Shown: in pieces, positions 28,451-41,179 of the stretch
Layout: every line of letters begins with the position of its first letter
Position numbering within the stretch: position 1 is the first letter of the stretch
Origin: Macrobrachium rosenbergii
Taxonomy: Eukaryota > Arthropoda > Malacostraca > Decapoda > Palaemonidae
NCBI RefSeq assembly: GCF_040412425.1
Contig: NC_089788.1
Span: 63,382,720-63,446,719, forward strand
DNA: 64,000 nucleotides
Direction of reading: 5' to 3'
Notes under the pieces: model-generated
Databases searched by the model: none
Told to the model about the DNA's origin: nothing
The model's input: only the letters and a program-made list of their open reading frames with translations
Program-made: the position numbers and the translations under genes

Positions 28451-28451
<1 letters not shown>

Positions 28452-28639
28452 GTAACTCATAAAGAACCCGGGGTCAAAATCACAAATCCAAGGGAAATCT
28501 TTCCCAATTACTTGAAAATCTCCAATCCTATTTGTAATCCCCCAATCTTTCTTTATTTAATCCTTACGGACAAATCCCACTAACCAATCATCCGATGCTG
28601 GCTTTAACCTTTCCTCCGTCGTGATATATGGAGAACACC

Positions 28640-28642
<3 letters not shown>

Positions 28643-28694
<52 letters not shown>
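28643..28694 (-). repeat. (CT)n microsatellite
   Basis: About 26 CT units, in the opposite orientation to most of its neighbours. Confidence 0.97.
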
Positions 28695-28696
<2 letters not shown>

Positions 28697-28763
28697 TTTC
28701 AACGCTGGTATGAGGAAACAAGCAGCACATGCAGAACTAAATTATGATTTATACATATACATA

Positions 28764-29005
<242 letters not shown>

Positions 29006-29091
29006 TAAAGCTAAAATCCACGAAAGAAAGGGAAACACTGGAGTGCTGTGAGGCCTTTCGACTGTCTGTCATCGTGCTTCAGTTATACATA

Positions 29092-29093
29092 CA

Positions 29094-29170
<77 letters not shown>
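29092..29170. repeat. (AT)n microsatellite
   Basis: About 38 AT units. Confidence 0.97.
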
Positions 29171-29175
<5 letters not shown>

Positions 29176-29364
29176 TCTCTCTCGGATACATAAGCTACAA
29201 CATGCTATTTTCCGACTAATGTAAGGAAATTCTCCAACAAAAACTAAGAACAATTCATACAATGAAACAGAGGAAACAATCCTCGTTACCAGAAACAAAA
29301 ACTTCACGATACGGAATCTTAGAATGACGGCCAGTAATCTATTTCATTTAGTGGAAATACTTCT

Positions 29365-29366
<2 letters not shown>

Positions 29367-29446
<80 letters not shown>
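29367..29446 (+). repeat. (GA)n microsatellite
   Basis: About 39 GA units. Confidence 0.98.
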
Positions 29447-29449
<3 letters not shown>

Positions 29450-30167
29450 TCTTATGTAAGGAAAAGGGAGGTCACGTAGCCAATCAATTTTTATCTAAAT
29501 CTTAAGAATAACTTCAATGTATCGAGCCACGTAGGAGATAAGCTGGAGAAAATAACATTTTTGCTGGAAAACGAAAAAATAAAAAATATAAACATTCTTA
29601 TTATTTGTTCCTTTTTTATTTAATTCAAAAAATTTTTTTAACATTAAAATTAACTAGTAAAAATAACCATAATAGCATACTACCAATAACAGAAGTAGCA
29701 GCAGGGAAAGAAGACATCAGCAACGACAATGATGATAATATTAATGGCAATAATACTCTGTCCTCATATGCACAACAAACTGGGCACCATTTATGATATT
29801 AAAACAACCAAACAACAGCGACGAAAAACACAAAACCACACTAAAAGTTAAGCAGTAAATCTCCCTCGGAAATTCAGAGACTACGGAAATTTATAGCCGA
29901 GGGTGACAAAGGTTTCCGCAATTGTCCCATTTGTCCTCACAAGATCTGTTCCGATACAGACACTAAAATAAAAAGAAAAGGTGGCAGGGAAGGCCTAACT
30001 TTAAATCATTAAGACCCAGCATGGATTCTAAGAATAAATTCAACTTTCAAATTTCAACAGAGAAATACATGGTCTCATTTTAGACATTCTGCGAAGATAA
30101 ATTTTGTTATCTCCTAATAAAATATTTCCAAAAAAATTTGCTGTTTCCGACACATGTCATAATGCTC

Positions 30168-30169
<2 letters not shown>

Positions 30170-30238
<69 letters not shown>
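30170..30238 (+). repeat. (GA)n microsatellite
   Basis: Paralogue of the tract at 38402-38456. Both are followed by the module ending 'gaatgaaacgattcag'. Confidence 0.98.
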
Positions 30239-30239
<1 letters not shown>

Positions 30240-30610
30240 CATTAAACATCAAAATGCTACCTTCGAAACAGGTGGGCCTCGACGAGGTAATCCTCGCCCC
30301 AATGGAATGAAACGATTCAGATATAATTTTCTCATGGGACGCTGGTCTGACGGAAAATCAAGCAGTACGTACACAAAATACATTGAAAAGCGATACAAAC
30401 AAAAGGATAGTCCCCCCCCCGCCTCGGGGGAATGAGTTATACATGACATTTTCCAATTACGACAACAAGCAAATCCAACCCCCCCCACAACCAAAAAGAA
30501 AATATATAGCACGAACCAGAAAAGAAACAGGGGCAGATCAATAACTAAAAAGCCGAATGGTATCAAGGCGTGCTGTAATACACTTCATTCGTGGTATTGT
30601 GTCTTATCCT

Positions 30611-30612
<2 letters not shown>

Positions 30613-30674
<62 letters not shown>
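30613..30674 (+). repeat. (GA)n microsatellite
   Basis: Paralogue of 38775-38844. Both are preceded by 'cttatcct'. Confidence 0.98.
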
Positions 30675-30677
<3 letters not shown>

Positions 30678-30769
30678 AAGTAATATGGATGTTGAGGTAA
30701 AAGAAGAAAAAATAAAGATTATATACATAAAACAGATTAAAAGAAACATGATAGAAAATGTTATTACTC

Positions 30770-31004
30770 GTAACATTCACCTTCAAAATATGAGAGAAAA
30801 ATAAATGCTGAAAGATTACCTCCGTCATAAAACCTCAAATGATATTTTGCTTTTAAGATGACTCCAAAATCCATATGAAAGAAAGATAAAAACTTTTGAT
30901 GCCAAAGACAGCTCGTTCCAGGTCATGAGACAGAGAAGCCCCTGGCTATAAAATGGCACCGACACGAGATGAGACGTTTTTCATTACGTTGCACTCCATT
31001 TTAC

Positions 31005-31010
<6 letters not shown>
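30770..31010 (+). repeat. Block B module m1, conserved copy
   Basis: About 240 bp nearly identical to 38930-39165 (I count about eight differences), clearly closer than the flanking parts of the same unit. It contains 'ctataaaatggcaccgacac' and ends in a (GA)n tract. Confidence 0.85.

Positions 31011-31070
<60 letters not shown>
31008..31070 (+). repeat. (GA)n microsatellite of module m1
   Basis: Paralogue of 39166-39239. Confidence 0.98.
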
Positions 31071-31072
<2 letters not shown>

Positions 31073-31374
31073 GCTCATCATTCAATAAAACTGGACCAAT
31101 AAAACTCTTTATCCCCCTACAGCAATAGGCGAATTTTATAACAAATTGTACGGATTAGATAAATAAAAAACGACACTTTAAATACTTTATTTTTCTCCCG
31201 CCTTGGTTCCTTTGATCATATCGCGAGTTCTTATCTTTGTCTTACAGCATCTTTTACCTTTTCTCATTCATTCATAGTATTCGGTCTTCCTTACATAATT
31301 TAGTACAGAATATAATGAGAGTAAGAAGTTACAACTATGTATGTACAGTTTATATGTATGCATGTATGTTTGTG

Positions 31375-31521
<147 letters not shown>

Positions 31522-32294
31522 GCATATTATATGCAGTAGTAACAAGCGTAAAGAGCTCATAACCATTAACAACAACAAAAACAATAATGAAATGTTGATA
31601 GCAAAGGGTACAAACTACGTATCATTCCAGGAACCAAACCAAACAAACAAACAAACGCAACAGCTGATGGAAGACGCACATAAACAAAGCAGAAGTGGAG
31701 CAATAACTCTCCCTCGGAAATTTAGCGACTGTCGCAAATGAATAGCTAATCGTGGCAAGGGCTTCCGAATCTGAGAAATCTGTTCGGCAAGAGACATCTG
31801 CCTCTAAAGTAGACAATGGAGTCAAAACCAATGGCGGTAGGGAAGGCCTACAAATAGTCTAGCTATGAAGTCCAAGCGGCACTCATAACAAAGAGAACTC
31901 ATTTAATTTTCGGACATAAGCAAGTTATGATTTAATTCCAAATTTCTTTGAGGGGAAATTATAATTTTTACTGATCATTCATTCTGGTTAATGAAATTAT
32001 TTCTTTCCAAATTTCTGAGATAGTCTGATTTTGATTATTTATTTATTTTAATAAAATTATGATTTCTTTATGATACATATTATGGTTCTATTAATTATTT
32101 ATTTTAATAAAATTACCATTTTTTCCCCAATTCCTGAGGCAAATTCTCGTTTCATTAATAATTTATTTGATTAAAATTATGATTTCTTTCCCAATTTCTG
32201 AGTCAAAGTCTAATTTTGACTAATTTTTTATTTTAACAAGAGTTTCTTGTCTTCAGTTATAAGTTAAAACCTACAATTTACATTTAAACACGAG

Positions 32295-32320
32295 GAGAGA
32301 GAGAGAGAGAGAGAGAGAGC
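32295..32320 (+). repeat. Short (GA)n tract
   Basis: Thirteen GA units. The paralogous tract at 41114-41179 has over 30. Confidence 0.95.
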
Positions 32321-32855
32321 AACAATGCACGTCACCATTCCAAGGTGGAAGGTCATAAGACAGCTCACCCGACCAAAACAGAAGAAAATCTTTCTGTCTG
32401 TCTGTCTGTCTAGACTCGGCAGAACGTCATATTGCATCCAAGTGCCCACAAGACATAGCATAGGGTATTAAGATCATTCTAATTTTCATTCATATGCAAT
32501 ACCTGACTGATTTTTTTTCTCTTTCTGAATTAAAGGAGTTGTGAAGACATCTTGTGGTACGATTGTCATTAATGCCTAATTTTGTATGTACTCGGGTGTT
32601 CTATTAAAATACTTTGCCAATTAATTTAAGCTGTACATTAATATATAATTTTACGTTCTTTCTCACGTCACTGACTGTTTGCTTGTTTGTTAATTTTACT
32701 CAGCAGCCTGTATCAACATACAGGTAACAGTGATAAACATACGTATCCGCATGGATGAACGCCCCACACAAACACACACATATCTACTACCTGGAAATGT
32801 GATAAACAACACACTTTGTATGTAAATATATATTGAAACAACATACACACATACA

Positions 32856-33162
<307 letters not shown>

Positions 33163-33948
33163 GATGACACCGACCAAAATGTTCACAGTGATAGAAACTC
33201 AAAATGGAAGAAAAAGAAAAGGTTTTAAGACCTGAAGAACACAAAAGCCGAAAAGATGTCCAGAGCGTGCCAGGGAAAGGGCTGAAAGGGCTGGCAAGAC
33301 AGACCCATACAGCCTTTCAAGAAGCCATGAGACTTATCTGTCTGTTAGGACAATCTGGCCTCATATCTGACAGGTTTTATCTTCTAAGAGCGCCCTCTGA
33401 CAGTCACCAAATACTCAATCCATTGTACTGAATACAGTAATTCGACAAGTGAATTGAATAAAATATATCTGGACAAAAATATTTAGCAATCGTAGACAGT
33501 ACTGAATAACTGAGTTCATATCAATGATCGCATAGTTGGGTATTGCCATGGAATATGAAGAACACCACAAAAATATACAGCCAGGTATGAAGTCTTTACA
33601 CCAACGAATATCCCGATCGTTCATAAAGGGCGAGATGGATCTTATGGTAACAAAACCTCAACTCAAAGCAGATTCATGACAAAAGGTCAGCGACTAAATA
33701 TCCTTGACGAGATTCATCAAATACTGTTTGTTCGTTTTTTAGATTTCCTTAGGAAAAAAAAAATCAAGCATCCGTACAGACAAGGGGGATAACATAATTT
33801 GTCAACTCCTACGGCGGAGGGGACGTTAGGTAAATCTTTCCTTTATTTTATTCTCAAGTATTTTCAACACAACTGAGAAATTCGCAGTCATCTATTCCCT
33901 TAACATAAACCAAAATAAAGATACCCGAAGTATATATTAAAATGTAAA

Positions 33949-33981
<33 letters not shown>

Positions 33982-34270
33982 GTGACCTCTAGATAAAAAT
34001 ACAGAAAAAACGGGAAAAAATAAACTCTATGGTAATCCCGATAAAAAGTAACATACAGAAATCATAGGAAAAGCAAAGATAAAGTCCAATAAAGTCTAAA
34101 CACAGACGGACGCGAGGAAAGACACAATCACAGCAATTCAGAGACAAAGCCCAGCTAAGGTTCTCGGCTTAAAACTCCTCCAGCAGTTGTGGAACCAACG
34201 AGGCCTCGGAGCTACGAATCCCGTGATTATTATTTGAGGGAATTTGGCCAAAGGATATCAAGGCTCAGGG

Positions 34271-34271
<1 letters not shown>

Positions 34272-34325
<54 letters not shown>
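34272..34325 (+). repeat. (GA)n microsatellite
   Basis: Paralogue of 43211-43266. Confidence 0.98.
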
Positions 34326-34327
<2 letters not shown>

Positions 34328-34825
34328 CAACTGATTCAATGATTGTCCTTTTTGCTAAGCATCAGTGTTCATTGTTCAAGAAATTATTTTCGTAATTTTT
34401 GCTCTTTTTGTATCAGTATCATTATTTACATTTTTCTTACTTCTCTTATTAAATGTGTACTTCAACCAAATACTCTGAAGCCAATTCAAGATACCAATAA
34501 AACAAATACTAAGGAAGTCACACTCATTACCTGATAAAAAGAAAAATAAATAAAAATAAAATGAAAAATGTTTCAAGATTCAGGCAATCAGTATCCTGGT
34601 ATCGAAGCTAAATAACATTGCATTTAAAGGAAATCAAAATTAATATCGTTTTTTCGTTTCTTATTCCTTTTAAGAACTGTGGGTTTAAGTTTTTCTTTTG
34701 ACTCGACCTAAACAATTTTTTTCGGTCTGAAGAGGGATTTATATTATCACTCCAGATTTGTGGGCCCCTATGTTCTCCGTATGTAGCGTTAAATTTTTTT
34801 TTTTTTAATTAAATTTTGCTTATTT

Positions 34826-35095
34826 ACAATTTTTCTTTTCTTCTTTTAACGTGCTTTTTCCCCATTTTTGAAGAGAAAGACTTTTGATTTGGCTTTAGGG
34901 TATTATCACCCAGCGTATGTTACATGAATCATACCCGACCCAACGGCCTTTCTTCCCAGCAGCGAGAAGTTGTTGCGCGGGTAGGGCGAGAGTTCGAGAC
35001 GTGTGGGATGTTTGTTATGTTTTTAGAAGGTTTGTAGTGGCTTTGTTTTGTGTGTGTATTTAGTCTGTAATTTGCTTTTTAAGCAAACCTATCAA
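34826..35095 (+). repeat. Interspersed repeat 'ttaacgtgctttttcccat'
   Basis: 'cttcttttaacgtgcttttt', 'ccatttttg' and 'gatttggctttagggta' recur at 47025-47145. The tail 'agaagttgttgcgcgggtag' looks like another conserved part of the element. It lies within sequence absent from copy B2, so it is part of a copy-specific insertion. Confidence 0.65.
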
Positions 35096-35129
35096 AATAA
35101 ATCCCGGGATGTCTAACGGATGGCAAAGT

Positions 35130-35212
35130 GTCCGCCTCTCTGAAGTCGGCTGCGGATTTGAACCCGCGCCACAGACCTCTACCCGATAACTGACTGAGCC
35201 ATCGAGGCTCTA
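35130..35212 (-). repeat. tRNA-like sequence, minus strand
   Basis: The minus strand has an A box TGGCTCAGTCAG (complement of 35190-35201) and a B box GGGTTCAAATCC (complement of 35153-35164), spaced as in a tRNA. The 3' half does not fold into a full acceptor stem. It is most likely a tRNA-derived SINE head. Confidence 0.6.
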
Positions 35213-36400
35213 ATAGAAGGATGCTGAATACTACTGACTGATCCTTTCCTGATCTATGAAAAGCGAGGTATTATATGATATATATTATGATTTTTGTTAA
35301 AATAAGTATTTGTGTACTATTAAATTTTCGTAGGCAATAATGTATTCTTTTACAGTAGTTATGCAAATAAATAAATGATCAATACAGTACGGCATGACAT
35401 TCCGAACCCGTATGCTTGAGGACTAAGTTATTCACTATTCGAGATTATGCTTTCGAATATATTTAAAGAACAACATCATCAAGAGATAAGTGAATAAATC
35501 CTTTCAGTCATAATTAAAGAAAAACAGTAAATTCTTTTTTCCATATACTCAACAAAAGTGGTTACTCTAGCCAGTTTGTTCATGAATGTTGTTCACATCC
35601 TGATATTTATTGTAACCCCCAAAAGAACCGATAGCTCCTTCCATTCACATATGCCGTGACCATCCACTCTAGGCCTATGTGACCCCCATTAAACCATTTA
35701 TTTGTAAAAACAATGTTCCATGTTTCCTTATCTGATACATCTGAACTCTCCTTCATGTCTGCATAAATACTTTTTCCATTTGACATTTTTGGTGACATCA
35801 AACAAAACAATTGGCAATTATAAGATTTAGAAGTTATCGTGCATCCAAGCTGGTCTACTGAACATTCGGCTTGCAGGCGTGCCAACCGAACATCATCCAT
35901 CAGTGCATTTCACAACCTTCAGTGAAGCGAACTGTATTTAGTTTAAGAAACGAAGTTACAAATTACATTTTTTATAATATCATATTTCTGGACTTAAAAT
36001 TTTTTCTTTTAACAGAAAAATCTTTAAACAGCTGATAATCTGACAATATTAGATATGCCAAACTTTACCCACTTATGTTTTCTTGCGTAAAATAACATCC
36101 TTTTAACAGGAAGCTCTTTCTACAGATGATGCTCTGATAGCATGGTTGATAAGATTGTTCATATCTAAGCAAAATGAAGTATTTCATAATGATTCGGACA
36201 TAATACTTAAACAACTGCATAAAACAAGTAATGTTCTGGCAGGTTTATTTTCTACTTCTTTTAATTAATTCTACTTTTCATATTATAAAAAATATTCTCA
36301 AACTAATTAATATACGAACTAAATAAAAAGAAATAGGCTCCGAACGATATTTTTCGTAAAATGATGCAATATTTTATACCCTAATTGTACAACTTATTAA
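35213..36400. other. AT-rich segment specific to copy B1
   Basis: Apart from the 97-codon frame I see nothing recognisable. The flanks at 35225-35600 and 35910-36400 are AT-rich and have no match elsewhere in the window. Confidence 0.5.
35607..35900 (-). CDS. Hypothetical 97-codon frame
   Basis: Unrecognised. This is the only frame in the window with a mixed, protein-like composition: an N-terminal MDDVRLARLQAECSV, three more Cys residues (GCTI, NCQLFC), and an aromatic-rich C-terminus (TNKWFNGG, YRFFWGLQ). There is no signal peptide or membrane segment. An in-frame TGA lies three codons before the ATG, so the frame does not extend upstream unless spliced. On the minus strand the stop codon overlaps an AATAAA. 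It sits in the part of copy B1 that has no counterpart in B2. It could be a terminal exon, a fragment of a transposon protein, or chance. Confidence 0.25.
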   Translation of the reverse strand: MDDVRLARLQAECSVDQLGCTITSKSYNCQLFCLMSPKMSNGKSIYADMKESSDVSDKETWNIVFTNKWFNGGHIGLEWMVTAYVNGRSYRFFWGLQ

Positions 36401-36409
36401 TAAAGATAA

Positions 36410-36690
36410 AGAAATGACAACCTTTTTATAAAAAAATTATACCTTCTGGCAATAAGCAATTATAAAAATTTGATGTAAAGCAGCTTTATACTCATGAAAA
36501 AACAACAGTTACAACCTGAAAACAGTACTACAACCATACACAAAAGCAGCTACTGCAAATTCACCAAAACAACCTCATAAAAAGAAGCACCTACAACATC
36601 CAGATAAAAAAAAACAGCATCTATAACATAACAATAAGTATAAACAACATAAGAAAATCTTGATCCAAGACTAAAGACAACCATTTATAA
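36410..36690 (+). repeat. Degenerate minisatellite rich in 'agcagc' and 'actacaac'
   Basis: Loose repeats of an approximately 24-30 base unit with 'aaaagcagc' and 'ctacaac'. The paralogous stretch at 45010-45370 is longer and gives a Gln/Asn-rich open frame of 89 codons that is purely a by-product of the repeat. Confidence 0.6.
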
Positions 36691-37045
36691 AAAGCAGGGA
36701 AACAAGTTAAGAGAAATTTCATCATCCCCCAAATTCCGAAAGAAGTTTGCAGACAATTAATGTAATGAACAAAAAGTAAAAAGGAATAATATTACCGTAA
36801 CTCTCTCTCTCTCTCTCTCTTCGCCCTCCTGTCAATAATAAAATCATAATTCCTAGAATTAAATTCCTATGTGAATTCGATGATTTGTACCGCACATTAT
36901 TCAGCTTCCCTTATAATAAGGAAATAAATCTTAAGAGATGACCAATTCATTTTCGCCGAGAAATATAAAACACGATTAACTGTTGCGCAATGGATTTGTA
37001 ACAACTATCCTAAGATATTACAGTATATCGTCTCCCCTTTTCGAG

Positions 37046-37050
<5 letters not shown>

Positions 37051-37079
<29 letters not shown>
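37051..37079 (-). repeat. (CT)n microsatellite
   Basis: Paralogue of 45780-45819. Confidence 0.95.
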
Positions 37080-37081
<2 letters not shown>

Positions 37082-37195
37082 GCTGCAATACACAAAAACT
37101 CGATCCATTCACTGCCAGATCTTTTACATGAATTATATGCAAACGGGAACTAGGTTCATGATGCGAATAAAAGTAGAGATATTAATGTAAAAAAT

Positions 37196-37582
37196 TTAAA
37201 AATGCGCCGAAGTTTCTTCGGCCCAATCGAGTTTTCTGTGCAACGTATAATCAAGGCCAGCGAAAACAGATCTATCTTTCGGTGGTCACGGTATAATGCT
37301 GTATGAGCCGCGGCCCATGAAACTTTAACCGTGGCCCGGTGGTGGCCTGTCCTATATCGTTGCCACATGCACGATTATGACTAACTTTAACTTTAAATAA
37401 AATAAAAAGTACTGAAGCTAGAGGGCTACAATTTGGTATGTTTGATGACTGCAGGGTGGATGATCAACATACCAATTTGCAGCCCTCTAGCCTCAGTAGC
37501 TTTTAAGCTATGAGGGCGGACAGAAAAAGTGCGGACGGACAGACAAAGCCGGCACAATAGTTTTCTTTCAAGAAAACTAAAA
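37196..37582 (+). mobile_element. Fold-back interspersed element, first copy
   Basis: Starts with a small hairpin (GCCGAAG/CTTCGGC near 37205), then 'ggtggtcacggtataatgct' and 'ggcccggtggtggcctgtcc'. A 40-bp inverted repeat follows (37405-37446 with 37461-37504, both carrying 'gctagagggct' or its complement). It ends in 'ggacagacaaagccggcac' and an 'agttttc/gaaaact' hairpin. I recognise this from memory as a very common decapod repeat. It sits at the junction between B1 and B2. Confidence 0.8.
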
Positions 37583-37794
37583 GTGGGGCAAGTAATGGGT
37601 GTTTGCCTCACTCTCATTTCCGATTAGGATATGATAACATTGTTTGATGGAGAGTGATCACTCACGTCTTATTTTGAGTCTCCTCTCTCTCCCTCCCCCC
37701 ACAACTGTCGTCTAAGAACCAGAAACCCTGCTCACGCTCGAAGTCAAGAGGTACACGAGGTTTAGGAAAACGAGCCTAGTCTCACTCGGGCCTT

Positions 37795-37855
37795 CCTCGT
37801 TCCAGGATCAAAAACAGGCCTGCTCGGCTGCCAGCTGTACGTTAACAAGAGCACT
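37795..37855 (-). repeat. Degenerate tRNA-like sequence
   Basis: 'cctcgttccaggatc' and 'aggcctgctcggctg' match 25764-25853 with changes. The B box is broken by an A-rich replacement. Confidence 0.4.
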
Positions 37856-38399
37856 GAATGGCAGCGAAAGATGTTAATCTAATCACTGGAAGCTTTAACA
37901 TGAAAAATCTTCAATATTGTTTTTAGCAAAGAATTTATTATAAGATTATCTTTAATGGTGAGAGTTTTAAAATGAAAGAAATTTATTTTTTCGCCGGTAG
38001 CTCTAACACCACATGGAAGGACAACGATCAATTTGTGTCAGAGGATAAGATTTTATTTAATCGAATATTTTGTTGCATTTTGGTTAAGCCGGCCATCTGC
38101 TGGAACGGGCTCTTGCTCCTAAAGCTCAGTGTTATTTCAGTGTTTTTAATTTATCCTTTTTTCCGAAAGTGGAAGTGAAAAGTAAGGTATAAAATAAGCA
38201 TAACATATATGCTGTGCCTTATCATGCAGCCAATAACAAACGCATACCTTGTGATAAATCTCATTAACTCTATTTTTCTTGTTTTCTCTTGGTGCTAAAA
38301 TATCAAACGACAGTTGGCGAAATATTTCACCTCAGTTATGTAAAGAAGGGCTGCAAGAAACCCGATTTCTAAATTAGGTAAAATAATTTTAGTCACGAA

Positions 38400-38401
<2 letters not shown>

Positions 38402-38456
<55 letters not shown>
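38402..38456 (+). repeat. (GA)n microsatellite
   Basis: About 27 GA units joining modules m3 and m4. Confidence 0.98.
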
Positions 38457-38458
<2 letters not shown>

Positions 38459-38772
38459 CCACTCAATATCAAAATGTATACCATCGAAACGAGAGGGCCT
38501 CGACGAGGTAACCCTCGCCCTACTAGAATGAAACGATTCAGTTATATTGAAAAACGACAAAGAAGAAAAAAAGACAGTACTCCCCAGGGTGAATGACTTA
38601 CACATGACAATGTTCAATTAAGACAACAAAAAAATCCCCCTCCCTCACAAAAAAAAAAAAAAATTCATAGCACGAGCCAGAGAAGAAACATGGCTAGATT
38701 ATTTGTTAACAAGCTAAAAAGTATAATGCGAACTGTAAAACATACACTTCACTTGTGGCATCGTATCTTATC

Positions 38773-38774
<2 letters not shown>

Positions 38775-38844
<70 letters not shown>
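38775..38844 (+). repeat. (GA)n microsatellite
   Basis: About 35 GA units. Confidence 0.98.
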
Positions 38845-38848
<4 letters not shown>

Positions 38849-38929
38849 TGAAGTAAAAGAAAAGACAAACATAATATCTACATACATAAAACAGATTGCA
38901 AGTGACAAGAGAAAAGTATACTCACTCGT

Positions 38930-39163
38930 AACATTCACCTTCAAATTATGAGATACAAATAAATGCTGAAAGATTACCTCTGTCATAAAACCTCAAATGA
39001 TATTTTGCTTTTAAGATGACATCAAAATCCATATGAAAGAAAGATAAAAACTTTTGATGCCAAAGACAGCTCGTTCCAGGTCATGAGACAGAGAAGCCCC
39101 TGGCTATAAAATGGCACCGACACAAGATGAGACGTTTTTCATTACGTTGCACTCCATTTTATC

Positions 39164-39165
<2 letters not shown>
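38930..39165 (+). repeat. Block B module m1, conserved copy
   Basis: See 30770-31010, its near-identical partner. Confidence 0.85.

Positions 39166-39239
<74 letters not shown>
39166..39239 (+). repeat. (GA)n microsatellite of module m1
   Basis: About 36 GA units. Confidence 0.98.
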
Positions 39240-39241
<2 letters not shown>

Positions 39242-39739
39242 CTGGGCGCGATGTGACTCATTTTCCCTCGTAGCTACAGATAAATTTCATAATAAATTTT
39301 AAAAAGGATATGACTGCAACAATTGGCGTATATTTTACAGGAAACAAACCAATTTAAATAACGTAGGAAAATTAGTAATTACCCACATTCTCAAAAAAAA
39401 AAAAAAACTTTAAATACATTATTTTTCTCCCGTCTTGGTTACTTTTATCATATTCCGAGTTCCTATCTTTACCTTCCAATATCTTTAATCTTTTCGCATT
39501 CAGTTTTATTACTCAATCTCATTTATATAATTTAGAATGGATATTATCGGTGTAAAAACAATTATATATATATATATATATATTTAAAAACAATAAAAAT
39601 AGTAGTAGCAGGCATAAAGAACTGACAACACCAAAAAATCATCAACAACAATTAAAATGATAATGGAGTGTTGATGGCAAATGGTATATATATTTTGTAT
39701 CATTCCAGGAACCAAAACAAACAAACGCACGCAACAGCT

Positions 39740-40060
39740 GATGGAAGACGCTCAAACCCGCAGCGAAAGTTGAGCAATAACTCTCCCTCGGAAATTTAGC
39801 GACTGCCGGAAATTTATAGCTAAGTGTGACAAGGGCTTCCGAATCCGACGAAATTGTTCAACAAGACATCTGCCTCTGAAGCAGACAATGGGGGTCACGA
39901 GCGATGGAGGCAGGGAAGGCCTTCAATAATCTAAATTATACGGTCCAAGTGGAATTTATAAAAGAGAAACACGATTTAATTTGAATAAAAGAAAAGGAAA
40001 GGTGATTTAATTCCAAATTTCTTTGAGACAAATTCGGATTTTTAATTTTTTTTTTTCTAT
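39740..40060 (+). repeat. Block B module m2
   Basis: 'ctccctcggaaatttagcga', 'gacatctgcctctgaagcag' and 'ggcagggaaggcct' recur at 31660-31990, at 27600-27920 and, more weakly, at 29820-30030. Four copies in one window show that the module multiplied before the large B duplication. Confidence 0.75.
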
Positions 40061-40163
40061 TTTAATGACATTGTGATTTCTTTTTCTATCTGAGACAAAT
40101 TCTACTTTTCATTTATTATTTTTTTAATGAAAGTGTGTTGTCTTCAGTATTAATTAAAATTCT

Positions 40164-40168
<5 letters not shown>

Positions 40169-40243
<75 letters not shown>
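40169..40243 (+). repeat. (GA)n microsatellite
   Basis: About 38 GA units. Confidence 0.98.
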
Positions 40244-40246
<3 letters not shown>

Positions 40247-40680
40247 TTACTATAATGACTCACTTTAAGAAGATACGTGACTCGCCAATGTATTCCAGAG
40301 GAAATCCCCTAACTGTACATTCTGCCAAGAGTCCCCTTTATATTTTCATTAAAGTTTTACGATCACATTACCTTTACATTTGGAGCCTTAAAATGAGCGG
40401 ACTTGACTTTACCACTGATAGCTTTAACACCAAAGATGACACTCTCTTCAGATCTATGTTACCCGTTGCAATACCTTCTAAGGTGTCTCAAGGCAAAATT
40501 CATATCTTAGCGACTGCCTCATTTTCTACTTAAATTCCACTTTATCTTAAAACTGAAAAAATATTTTTTCGGTTTCCTAAAAGATGGACAGACAACTGTC
40601 AAAATATTTCACTTTTGCCGTATAGAGAAAGGTTGGAGGAAACCCGATATGTGAAACAGTGGCTGGAATTCGATAAAGTG

Positions 40681-40682
<2 letters not shown>

Positions 40683-40765
<83 letters not shown>

Positions 40766-40772
40766 ACCATTC

Positions 40773-40848
<76 letters not shown>

Positions 40849-40859
40849 ATATATAATAT

Positions 40860-40935
<76 letters not shown>
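40683..40935. repeat. (GA)n then (AT)n microsatellites, nearly adjacent
   Basis: GA at 40683-40762 and AT at 40777-40935, with only about 14 bp between them. Confidence 0.97.
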
Positions 40936-40940
<5 letters not shown>

Positions 40941-41109
40941 AAGCTAATGAACATAACCTGCAATTAAATTTTCCACATGAGATGACGTAAAAATAATTAA
41001 ACTACATATTACCAAGGAAGAGGCATTCCATAAGATATAAAGGTCTTTTGCCAGGGAATGTCACAATGGCGACCAGAAATTTATTCAACAGGTAGTTCTC
41101 TCTCTACCT

Positions 41110-41113
<4 letters not shown>

Positions 41114-41179
<66 letters not shown>
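41114..41179 (+). repeat. (GA)n microsatellite
   Basis: About 33 GA units, preceded by a short CT run that could pair with it. Confidence 0.98.
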
